Assembly (NCBI GenBank): GCA_017303735.1
Contig: JAFLCF010000224.1
Coordinates: forward strand, 1-6,660
DNA from: Anaerolineae bacterium
Lineage (GTDB): Bacteria > Chloroflexota > Anaerolineae > Anaerolineales > Villigracilaceae
DNA length: 6,660 nt
Direction: 5' to 3'
The notes beneath the pieces are model-generated. The model ran no database searches and was not told the DNA's origin. It saw only the letters and a program-made list of their open reading frames with translations. Both the position numbers and the translations under genes were made by a program. Shown here piece after piece: positions 1 through 5,082 of this stretch. Every line of letters begins with the position of its first letter. Position 1 is the first letter of the stretch.

Positions 1-1
1 T

Positions 2-553
2 ATGAGACTATTCAAACAACTTCTTGTTGTATTTGCCGCGCTTGCTGTTATTGCTGCCGGTTTAATGACTTTTGCTTTCGATGTCATCAAGATCGACTGG
101 GTCGTTTTCATGGAGATCCAGGATGCATTTGATGATCAGGAAAAACCGCTTGCGGTTCCTGCCCAGTCCATTCCTGTAGATGGCGCTGCCTACCTGCCTG
201 GTATGGGTGAGCCTATCAACCCAGTTCCTGCGGATGAAGCCTCGATTGCACGTGGGGCGCAGCTTTATCAGACCCACTGCCTGATGTGCCACGGTGATGG
301 TGGACAAGGCACCGGCACGGTTGCGGCATTTCTTGTAAAAAAGAAACCAGCCGATCTGACGAGTGAAGCGGTTCAAGCCAAATCAGACGGCAGTTGGTTC
401 CTAACCATTTCCTACGGCATTTGGAACCCGAACAACACCCTCTTCCCTGAAGTGCAATTCTCAGGGCAGATGCCGCCGCTTAATGAGAACCTCACCATCC
501 GCGAACGTTGGGATGTGGTCAATTACCTGCGCACGCTTAGAGCAACGGAATAG
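2..553 (+). CDS. Membrane-anchored monohaem cytochrome c (ActE-like)
   Basis: A 183-residue class I c-type cytochrome. Residues 7-27 are a hydrophobic N-terminal segment without a lipobox Cys, so it is probably an uncleaved anchor that puts the haem domain outside the cytoplasm. The haem-binding motif is C93-L-M-C96-H97, followed by the Gly-rich stretch usual after CxxCH. M157 in a Q-M-P-P-L motif is the likely distal ligand, and a final helix (about 167-180) closes the fold. The approach to the haem motif, with a PVPAD segment, resembles the monohaem subunit ActE of alternative complex III known from Chloroflexus and relatives. That subunit assignment is an inference, since no other Act subunit lies in the window. 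The ATG begins at the second base of the window, so its ribosome binding site is not visible and an upstream start cannot be excluded. The N-terminus nevertheless looks natural. The next gene follows after 12 bases. Confidence 0.9.
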   Translation: MRLFKQLLVVFAALAVIAAGLMTFAFDVIKIDWVVFMEIQDAFDDQEKPLAVPAQSIPVDGAAYLPGMGEPINPVPADEASIARGAQLYQTHCLMCHGDGGQGTGTVAAFLVKKKPADLTSEAVQAKSDGSWFLTISYGIWNPNNTLFPEVQFSGQMPPLNENLTIRERWDVVNYLRTLRATE

Positions 554-565
554 GGAGGTATACAA

Positions 566-1222
566 ATGAATGATGATGTAAAAAGATACATTTACGGTGC
601 AGTGACCGTTTTTCTGGTGGGTGTCCTCGCCTGGTTGAGTATTATTTTCGTGAATGCCTGTGGATTTTCCCTGGCATGCAACCGCGGCAATGCCCTGCCT
701 GAATCAACCCCAATCCCGACCTTGATCCCTGCCACGCTTCCTGTCATGGAAATGGTTTCAGCTCCCGTTGAAGCGTCAGACAAGTGTTATGTTGCCGGTG
801 TAGACCTGATCGGTGCATGGGTGGATGCAGGTTCTCCTGAGGCGGATGCGTTTCAGTTCACAGATGCAAATGGCGTGAATTGTGAATCCACTTTTGAGGA
901 TGTTCTGCCGTTGTTTACGCAGTCGAACTTGTGGTACTCCGGCTCACTCTCCTGCAGTTCCTGTCACTCGGTGACCCTGGCAGTTTCCCCCGCCCAATTG
1001 GACTTGAGCAGCTACGAAGGCATTCTTGCCGGTTCACGCCGTGCGGATGATGCCTCGAAGGGTACCGATATTCTTGGTGGTGGGGCTTGGAAATCGTCGC
1101 TATTGTATCAATTCCTCGTGGAAACGAAGGCAGATGTCCCCGGGCATGATGCGGCTCTTTCGTCTGACTTGATGATCCATGTGGGTACTCCGCTTCCGAC
1201 AGAAGCGACACCAACACCCTAG
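566..1222 (+). CDS. Small membrane-anchored c-type cytochrome with CSSCH motif
   Basis: A 218-residue protein with one transmembrane segment (about 10-30), a Pro/Thr-rich linker (about 45-60), an extracytoplasmic domain and a Pro/Thr-rich tail (209-218). C130-S-S-C133-H134 is a canonical haem c attachment site. The distal ligand is not obvious; H194 in V-P-G-H or M203 are candidates. Four further Cys residues (32, 38, 74, 106) lie outside the haem motif and could form disulfides or be partly lipidated. A GGAGGT ribosome binding site at 554-559 lies 6 bases before the ATG, and the gene is 12 bases behind the cytochrome at 2-553, so the two are surely co-transcribed. It is probably an accessory electron-transfer subunit of the same respiratory complex. 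I do not recognise a named family beyond c-type cytochrome. A strong terminator follows directly. Confidence 0.82.
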   Translation: MNDDVKRYIYGAVTVFLVGVLAWLSIIFVNACGFSLACNRGNALPESTPIPTLIPATLPVMEMVSAPVEASDKCYVAGVDLIGAWVDAGSPEADAFQFTDANGVNCESTFEDVLPLFTQSNLWYSGSLSCSSCHSVTLAVSPAQLDLSSYEGILAGSRRADDASKGTDILGGGAWKSSLLYQFLVETKADVPGHDAALSSDLMIHVGTPLPTEATPTP

Positions 1223-1236
1223 TTAGAAAGTTCTTT

Positions 1237-1268
1237 AGAAGACCTGGTCATACGATCAGGTCTTTTTT
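1237..1268 (+). terminator. Intrinsic terminator of the cytochrome operon
   Basis: Arms AAGACCTGGTC (1239-1249) and GATCAGGTCTT (1254-1264) pair over 11 bp with one G-T wobble and an ATAC tetraloop. A T-run at 1263-1268 follows on the + strand. On the - strand the hairpin is not followed by a T-run, so it acts mainly on the cytochrome operon. The - strand gene that converges on it has its TGA stop (1256-1258) inside the right arm. Confidence 0.9.
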
Positions 1269-1855
1269 ATTGCGTATTTCCAAAGCCAAATGAGAAAGTA
1301 GCCGAGGGTTGCGCCACTGATATTTGCCAGAATATCGAGCCAGGTATCGAATCCGCTGCTGTCGAATTGATACCCTGCGGCATATTTGGAGATGAACTCA
1401 TAGAGCTCCGAAAAGACACTGAAGAACGATGAAAAGAATGTAAGCAAGAATAGGTTTGCTGTTAGATATGCGGTTTTGTGTTGGATGATGTTTCGCAGGC
1501 TAATAATTCCCTCTCCCTGTCGAATGTTGAAATTTAATATGAAATATTCGTAAACCAAGGCAATGGCGATCCCACCGCCTAGAAAATGCAGAATCTTGTC
1601 GTTGAAGATCCAGTAAGGGATAAGTCTGAAACAAAAAATGACAAACGCCGCGCCGAGCAGATGCGAATAGGTGCGACGGTGATATTCCCATGGCAAAGGC
1701 GGTAGTAAAAGATTCAACGATCGGTTCTTGTGAAATATCCACAGTGCAAGCGGGGGCAGGGTGAGTGCATAGACCATAAATAATACCCAGGCAATATTGT
1801 AGATAGGTTCGTACCATGAGATGTTCTCGATAAGATATTCAAAGGGATTGGGCAT
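1256..1855 (-). CDS. VanZ/YjdF-like integral membrane protein
   Basis: A 199-residue protein with about five hydrophobic segments (roughly 20-42, 65-84, 88-108, 131-149, 175-194). D86-K-I-L-H90-F-L-G-G-G, S149-E150-L-Y-E153 and D170-x-x-L-D-I-L-A-N178-x-x-G181 recall the conserved D-K-x-x-H-F, acidic and D-x-x-x-N-x-x-G patterns of VanZ-like and YjdF (DUF2238) membrane proteins. The substrate and role are unknown for this type, and the assignment rests on motifs only. I chose the ATG at 1855 because AAGAGG lies 6 bases upstream of it. An in-frame TTG at 1873 would add six residues but would put that SD inside the gene. The gene is visibly more AT-rich than its neighbours. Its SD begins about 10 bases after a poly-T terminator tail, and I see no promoter of its own. 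Its stop codon lies in the terminator stem of the opposite operon. Confidence 0.75.
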   Translation of the reverse strand: MPNPFEYLIENISWYEPIYNIAWVLFMVYALTLPPLALWIFHKNRSLNLLLPPLPWEYHRRTYSHLLGAAFVIFCFRLIPYWIFNDKILHFLGGGIAIALVYEYFILNFNIRQGEGIISLRNIIQHKTAYLTANLFLLTFFSSFFSVFSELYEFISKYAAGYQFDSSGFDTWLDILANISGATLGYFLIWLWKYAIKKT

Positions 1856-1861
1856 GGGATA

Positions 1862-1867
1862 CCTCTT
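1862..1867 (-). promoter_or_regulatory. Ribosome binding site deciding the start at 1855
   Basis: AAGAGG on the - strand, 6 bases before the ATG at 1855. It favours that ATG over the in-frame TTG at 1873, which lies upstream of this motif. Confidence 0.65.
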
Positions 1868-1876
1868 GGGCAAAAT

Positions 1877-1905
1877 AAAAAAAACGCCCCTGGAAAAAGG
1901 AGCGT
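1877..1905 (-). terminator. Duplicated terminator between broken tRNA copy and membrane gene
   Basis: On the - strand ACGCTCC (1905-1899) pairs with GGGGCGT (1890-1884) over 7 bp, and a run of T follows (1883-1877). It is a diverged copy of the tRNA terminator at 1971-2000. The change at 1901 gives a U-G wobble in the - strand transcript but a C-A mismatch on the + strand, so pairing survived only in the direction of the tRNA. It sits just upstream of the SD of the VanZ-like gene. Confidence 0.7.
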
Positions 1906-1907
1906 CA

Positions 1908-1966
1908 TCTTCTGGCGGAGAGGGCGGGATTCGAATGACATCCCCTTAATGGGGACCCGCGAACCT
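1908..1966 (-). pseudogene. Broken copy of the tRNA-Ser 3' end with a 20-base insert
   Basis: Bases 1908-1935 are identical to 2003-2030, which cover the tRNA-Ser acceptor 3' strand, CCA, discriminator, T-stem 3' strand and T-loop plus a few bases of trailer. Bases 1956-1966 are identical to 2031-2041 (T-stem 5' strand and variable-arm end). Between these blocks lie 20 extra bases, 1936-1955, absent from the real gene. They split the T-loop from the T-stem and contain a perfect 5-bp inverted repeat (TCCCC 1941-1945, GGGGA 1951-1955). No D-arm, anticodon arm or 5' acceptor strand is present. It cannot encode a working tRNA. Confidence 0.85.
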
Positions 1967-1970
1967 ACAG

Positions 1971-2000
1971 AAAAAAAAACGCCCCTGGAAAAGGGGGCGT
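1971..2000 (-). terminator. Intrinsic terminator of tRNA-Ser
   Basis: On the - strand ACGCCCC (2000-1994) pairs perfectly with GGGGCGT (1985-1979), with an 8-base loop, and a run of T follows (1978-1971). It begins 7 bases after the encoded CCA of the tRNA. Confidence 0.85.
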
Positions 2001-2007
2001 ACTCTTC

Positions 2008-2097
2008 TGGCGGAGAGGGCGGGATTCGAACCCGCGAACCTTTGTGGGTTACACGCTTTCCAAGCGTGCGCGCTAAGCCAGACTACGCGACCTCTCC
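2008..2097 (-). tRNA. tRNA-Ser(GGA)
   Basis: A 90-base class II tRNA. The acceptor strands GGAGAGG (2097-2091) and CCTCTCC (2018-2012) pair fully, the discriminator is G, and CCA is encoded (2010-2008). The anticodon stem is CACGC/GCGTG around the 7-base loop TTGGAAA, giving anticodon GGA (bases 2061-2059), which reads the serine codons UCC and UCU. The long variable arm AACC-CACAAA-GGTT, typical of serine tRNAs, precedes the T-arm GCGGG-TTCGAAT-CCCGC. It has its own promoter 19 bases upstream and an intrinsic terminator downstream. Confidence 0.97.
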
Positions 2098-2115
2098 AAT
2101 TCAAAAGCGACCGAC

Positions 2116-2143
2116 ATTATACCATGTGTTTTCTAGCAGGCAA
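2116..2143 (-). promoter_or_regulatory. Sigma70-like promoter of tRNA-Ser
   Basis: On the - strand TTGCCT (2143-2138, four of six matches to the -35 consensus) and TATAAT (2121-2116, perfect) are 16 bases apart. Transcription would start near 2109, about 12 bases before the mature 5' end of the tRNA. Confidence 0.75.
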
Positions 2144-2206
2144 GTTACTACCTTTAGGGGAATAGCTGCCATTTTGGCGCAGGTTTAATTCGATGGGAGA
2201 TCGTTT

Positions 2207-3196
2207 TTACCTGTCTGAAATGTATTTCTCGAAAATGACACTGCGCAGAATGGGTTTGAAGCCGCAGCTTTCATATAAGACGAAGGCGCCGCTCGGGTTT
2301 TGCGTATCCACGCCTAGCATGGCTTCGCTCATACCCATGTCTTTGAACATTTGCAAGCTGCGCATGAGCAGGGCGCGCGCCAACCCGCGTTTGCGCCAGG
2401 GGCGGCGTGTGAAGATCGGATCTGTGGTTCCGCGTTGAATATTGAATTGTTTGTTGGCTTCTTCATCAAATGTATTCAAGATACCTGCTGCTACCTCTTC
2501 ACCGTCCCATGCAACCTGCCAAAGCGATGGCTTAAAGATAGGGCTTGCAGACCAAGCTTGGTAATCGCTATCACTTATTGGGGCATGTCCCCAATGATCG
2601 CGGAACGCTTCATCCAAGGCGTTGACCACGCTACGATAATGGCTTTCGGGCACTGGGCGCACTTCCAACCCGGCTGGCATAGGCGGCACGTCAATGGTTT
2701 CCTGCAAGTCTCGTACCATGCGGTTCATAAAACGTACAGCCGTGAACCACTGTCCCTCAAGGGCTTCGCGTAACAGGTCATCTGTTTCGATGTTACGCAG
2801 GAATGCCCGCAGAATATGCTTTTCAACCGTATTGCTCTCTGCCGCGACTTCTTTCGCACGTTTCTCCACCCAACTTAACAGATGACTTTGCAGCTCAAGG
2901 TTTCGAACCGTTGGATGAATGTTGAAGGGGAAAGCAAAGACCTGCCGTTTTTCATCATCTATTTCCCAACCTACACGTACATAGGCAATCAAATTTCCCT
3001 GAGGGTCTTCGACCATGAGCATGTCTTTTTCAGGGGTTGAGTTCACCAGATGACTATAATCCCGCTCAATGTCTTCAGCAGTTGTCCAGTTTTGAGTATC
3101 CTCAGCAATTGAGATATCCTGAATTAATTTTGCCATTTTAGGAAAATCTGTTTTGCCAGCAAAGGGTCGAAAATTATAGCTATCCAAATTGTTCAT
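2207..3196 (-). CDS. Tandem-domain GNAT acetyltransferase
   Basis: A 329-residue protein with two GNAT (Gcn5-related N-acetyltransferase) folds in tandem, a layout also seen in mycothiol synthase MshD. The C-terminal domain (about 176-329) has the acetyl-CoA pyrophosphate-binding motif R265-P-W-R268-K-R270-G271-L-A273 and the typical ending with N300-P-S-G and Y308-E-S-C-G-F. In the N-terminal domain (about 5-165) the matching segment is H94-P-T-V-R, without the Gly pattern, so that half is probably inactive in acetyl-CoA binding and may recognise the substrate. The substrate is unknown. AAGGA sits about 7 bases before the ATG. It is the last gene of the operon, starting 9 bases after the RHH gene, so the two are translated from one mRNA. 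I see no clear terminator between its stop and the tRNA-Ser promoter. Confidence 0.88.
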   Translation of the reverse strand: MNNLDSYNFRPFAGKTDFPKMAKLIQDISIAEDTQNWTTAEDIERDYSHLVNSTPEKDMLMVEDPQGNLIAYVRVGWEIDDEKRQVFAFPFNIHPTVRNLELQSHLLSWVEKRAKEVAAESNTVEKHILRAFLRNIETDDLLREALEGQWFTAVRFMNRMVRDLQETIDVPPMPAGLEVRPVPESHYRSVVNALDEAFRDHWGHAPISDSDYQAWSASPIFKPSLWQVAWDGEEVAAGILNTFDEEANKQFNIQRGTTDPIFTRRPWRKRGLARALLMRSLQMFKDMGMSEAMLGVDTQNPSGAFVLYESCGFKPILRSVIFEKYISDR

Positions 3197-3205
3197 TATA
3201 TTTCC

Positions 3206-3598
3206 TTACTTGATCTTTCCATTCGTTTCGAGGGCATCTTTCATGGCACTGCTGGCTTGAAAAATGCCATATACCTTGATCGACTCGACTACTTCCAGGG
3301 CGAGTGCAACTGGCACATCTGTGGGGATGTGGTACACCCCGATCACGTCGATCTTTATCTTTTCACCCTTTGCTTTATAACGCTCAAAATCAGTGAGACT
3401 GTGTGCAAAGGCACCAATACCAAAGGAGTGTCGTGTTATAGCCTGCTGCACTTCGAGGGTATGCTTTTCCAACTGCGAGCGGATCGCCGAGCGGATGAAA
3501 TCGGTGCGGTTCGAATAATGTCCCTGTTCCACCAGCAGGTCGATCTTGCCCAACTCGACCGCATTCATGTTGATGGTGATTTTCTCAGTATCTGCCAT
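3206..3598 (-). CDS. Ribbon-helix-helix regulator with unknown C-terminal domain
   Basis: A 130-residue protein. Residues 6-46 form a CopG/NikR-type ribbon-helix-helix motif: a beta strand (K6-I-T-I-N), helix A (about 13-24) and, after Y28-S-N-R-T, helix B (about 32-46). Such proteins dimerise and insert paired strands into the DNA major groove. Residues 57-130 form a second compact domain that I do not recognise. It is about 45% identical, without gaps, to the C-terminal 74 residues of the upstream gene. Total length and layout resemble NikR (about 133 residues, RHH plus ligand-binding domain), but I do not see NikR's nickel-binding His/Cys pattern. AGGAG lies 5 bases before the ATG. Two inverted repeats around the operon promoter are its likely operators, so it probably represses its own operon. 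Confidence 0.88.
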   Translation of the reverse strand: MADTEKITINMNAVELGKIDLLVEQGHYSNRTDFIRSAIRSQLEKHTLEVQQAITRHSFGIGAFAHSLTDFERYKAKGEKIKIDVIGVYHIPTDVPVALALEVVESIKVYGIFQASSAMKDALETNGKIK

Positions 3599-3622
3599 GT
3601 TGTCTCCTATCTCAAAATTGAT

Positions 3623-3967
3623 TTATTGAATCTTTCCAGATTGCATCAACGCATTCTTTACATGATCCATTGCCTGAAAGACACCGATCACGCGGATCGA
3701 ATCCATTACATCCAACGCGAGGGCAGGGGAGATGTCGTTATCCAGCCGAAACCCGCCGATCACATTCACCTTCACGCGTTCATTGCGAGCCTTGTATTTC
3801 TCAAGATCGCGGCGGGAATAATTCATAACGCCAAAAGCAAACGACGACCTGACAACAGGACGGCTTGTCGGCAGAGTTTCTATGCCTTTCGTAATGTCTG
3901 CATCTTCAAAAGACAGCTCAAGGCAAACAGACCCCAGATCGATAACTATTTTTTGGTTTTCTCTCAT
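3623..3967 (-). CDS. Orphan-domain partner of the RHH regulator
   Basis: A 114-residue protein of unknown function and first gene of the operon. Residues 41-114 align without gaps to residues 57-130 of the next gene's product. I count 33 identities in 74, including the shared stretches V-I-G, A-L-A-L, S-I and F-Q-A and the ending G-K-I. The N-terminal 40 residues differ: a strand-like K6-I-V-I-D is kept, but the helices of the RHH motif are missing, so it probably cannot bind DNA by itself. It may have arisen by duplication and deletion, and could pair with the RHH protein through the shared domain, as a partner or dominant negative. AAAGGA lies 7 bases before the ATG, and 24 bases separate it from the RHH gene. 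Its short length and odd N-terminus make it easy to overlook. Confidence 0.82.
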   Translation of the reverse strand: MRENQKIVIDLGSVCLELSFEDADITKGIETLPTSRPVVRSSFAFGVMNYSRRDLEKYKARNERVKVNVIGGFRLDNDISPALALDVMDSIRVIGVFQAMDHVKNALMQSGKIQ

Positions 3968-3981
3968 CTTGACATCCTTTC

Positions 3982-3999
3982 ACCATCTGTATGGATGGT
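3982..3999. promoter_or_regulatory. Operator-like inverted repeat O1, downstream of the RHH operon promoter
   Basis: ACCATC (3982-3987) and GATGGT (3994-3999) form a perfect 6-bp inverted repeat with a 6-base spacer. It lies from about +3 to +20 of the predicted transcript, between the promoter and the SD of the orphan-domain gene. Short inverted half-sites about one helical turn apart suit RHH proteins. Confidence 0.65.
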
Positions 4000-4008
4000 A
4001 TATGGATT

Positions 4009-4036
4009 ATTTTATGGAAAGTTCCGGTTTTGTCAA
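4009..4036 (-). promoter_or_regulatory. Sigma70-like promoter of the RHH operon
   Basis: On the - strand TTGACA (4036-4031, perfect -35) and TAAAAT (4014-4009, five of six) are separated by 16 bases. The predicted start of transcription is near 4002, leaving a leader of about 35 bases before the ATG at 3967. Inverted repeats lie on both sides of this promoter. Confidence 0.78.
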
Positions 4037-4043
4037 GGGTTTT

Positions 4044-4061
4044 ACCATCCATGTGGATGTT
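4044..4061. promoter_or_regulatory. Operator-like inverted repeat O2, upstream of the RHH operon promoter
   Basis: ACCATC (4044-4049) and GATGTT (4056-4061) repeat the O1 design with one mismatch in the second half-site. The inner bases extend the pairing to ACCATCCA/TGGATGTT. Its centre is 62 bases from that of O1, about six helical turns, and it lies just upstream of the -35 box. A further lone half-site GATGGT follows at 4067-4072. Confidence 0.6.
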
Positions 4062-4162
4062 TTTTAGATGGTTAGAGGCAGGCTGGAGCGGGGAGAGAGG
4101 CGTTTTTTTCATCCTGATAGGATTTGAACGACTTTCCCACTACAATCGGCACATCTTTCTTT

Positions 4163-4167
4163 AGGAG
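4163..4167 (+). promoter_or_regulatory. Ribosome binding site deciding the start at 4174
   Basis: AGGAG is 6 bases before the ATG at 4174. An in-frame TTG at 4168 directly abuts this motif and so cannot be the start. Upstream, TACAAT at 4141-4146 could be a -10 box, but I find no convincing -35 for it. Confidence 0.7.
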
Positions 4168-4173
4168 TTGACA

Positions 4174-5082
4174 ATGAAGACGTTCAAACGCATCCTGCTG
4201 GGACTTTTAGCTGTTCTGGCGATTCTGATACTGCTCATCCCCCTCAGCATTTTCGGCGACGCGCTGGTTGGCGGAAGCCGTATCGAAACGTTGACCAACA
4301 CGACCATCCCCGGTGTGAACGGTGCGCCGGACGTGCGCGCGTATGTGGCTGTGCCTGAAGGCGAAGGACCTTTCCCGACGGTCATCATGATCCATGAATT
4401 TTTTGGCTTGAACGAATCGATCACGTCCAAAGCGGATTTGCTGGCGCAGGAAGGCTATCTCGTGATCGCGCCGGATACCTTCCGTGGGCAGACAACTTCG
4501 TTGATACCACGTGCCATTTATTTGGTCAGCACTACTGAACAGACAGAGGTGAACGCCGACTTGGATTCAGTCTATGCCTGGCTCAAAGCGCAACCCAACG
4601 TGGATGCGAGCCGCATCGGCATTGCCGGTTTTTGCTATGGCGGGCGGATTTCTTTACTTTACAGTCTCCACAACGGCGGCATGGCAGCGACGGTCATTTT
4701 CTACGGCTCATCGGAGACAGACCCTGAGGTGTTAAAGAATCTTTCGGGTCCGGTACTGGGCATCTTTGGCGGCGCAGATCAATCCATTCCGTTGGAAGAG
4801 GTGGATGCGTTGGAGAGCGGATTGGGAGCGGCGGGCATCCCGCATCAAATATCCATTTATGACGGGCAACCACATGCCTTTATGTTGGATGCCGAAGCCG
4901 TTCAAGCGGACCCAGTGCAAGCCGCGGCATGGGAAGAAATGCTGGTTTTTCTGGATGCGAACTTGAAGGCGAAATCGCACCAGCCGGGAACTGGGATGGT
5001 CTACGAAGCGCAGTTCCCGTGGCAGTATTACGCTATGTTAGTGTATGAACACGCATTTGGGAGTGCAAGCCACCATCATTAA
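4174..5082 (+). CDS. Membrane-anchored dienelactone hydrolase family protein
   Basis: A 302-residue alpha/beta hydrolase. The catalytic residues of the dienelactone hydrolase family are visible in order: E75 in H-E-F-F-G-L-N, the nucleophile C154 in G-F-C-Y-G-G, D202 in G-G-A-D-Q-S-I-P and H234 in G-Q-P-H-A-F. Family members hydrolyse lactones or related esters, such as dienelactone in chloroaromatic breakdown. The substrate here is unknown. Unlike the classical cytosolic enzyme (about 236 residues), this one has an N-terminal hydrophobic segment (about 6-28, after K2 and K5-R6), so the catalytic domain should be outside the membrane or secreted. It also has about 35 extra residues at the C-terminus, ending in three His. 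The RHH operon lies divergent upstream. The stop codon overlaps that of the convergent oxidoreductase. Confidence 0.9.
   Translation: MKTFKRILLGLLAVLAILILLIPLSIFGDALVGGSRIETLTNTTIPGVNGAPDVRAYVAVPEGEGPFPTVIMIHEFFGLNESITSKADLLAQEGYLVIAPDTFRGQTTSLIPRAIYLVSTTEQTEVNADLDSVYAWLKAQPNVDASRIGIAGFCYGGRISLLYSLHNGGMAATVIFYGSSETDPEVLKNLSGPVLGIFGGADQSIPLEEVDALESGLGAAGIPHQISIYDGQPHAFMLDAEAVQADPVQAAAWEEMLVFLDANLKAKSHQPGTGMVYEAQFPWQYYAMLVYEHAFGSASHHH

Larger units (their letters stand above)
1877..2041. repeat. Direct tandem repeat of tRNA 3' end plus terminator
   Basis: The left copy is 1877-1966 and the right copy about 1972-2041. By eye, 1877-1935 matches 1972-2030 at 55 of 59 positions (differences at 1898, 1901, 1906 and 1907), with a constant offset of 95. 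After the 20-base insert, 1956-1966 matches 2031-2041 exactly at an offset of 75. The right copy is part of the intact tRNA-Ser gene. Duplicated tRNA 3' ends are typical of integrase attachment sites, but a simple tandem duplication explains this equally well, because nothing lies between the copies. Confidence 0.85.

Noticed and set aside
1949..2188. 79-residue + strand open frame containing a GGEGGIRTR-like stretch
   Set aside because: It is the antisense translation of the tRNA-Ser gene and its broken copy, a well-known source of spurious protein entries. It has no ribosome binding site.
2098..2206. Search for a terminator after the GNAT gene
   Set aside because: Only weak short pairings such as GCC/GGC are present and none is followed by a T-run. 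The region is explained by the tRNA promoter alone.
2351..2773. 140-residue + strand open frame
   Set aside because: It lies wholly antisense within the GNAT gene, with Cys- and Trp-rich composition and no recognisable domain.
3257..4075. 272-residue + strand open frame
   Set aside because: It is antisense to the RHH and orphan-domain genes, whose paralogy, SD sites, promoter and tight spacing show that the - strand is coding. It also crosses the operators.
4111..4135. Possible second tRNA remnant: GTTCAAATCC-like T-loop on the - strand, near an ATCCT/AGGAT inverted repeat
   Set aside because: The flanking bases cannot form a T-stem or acceptor stem and no other tRNA part is present. The match is probably chance.
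5072..5079. Three consecutive His codons at the end of the hydrolase, resembling an affinity tag
   Set aside because: Only three His are present and the surrounding sequence is genomic. There is no vector sequence, so it is a natural C-terminus.
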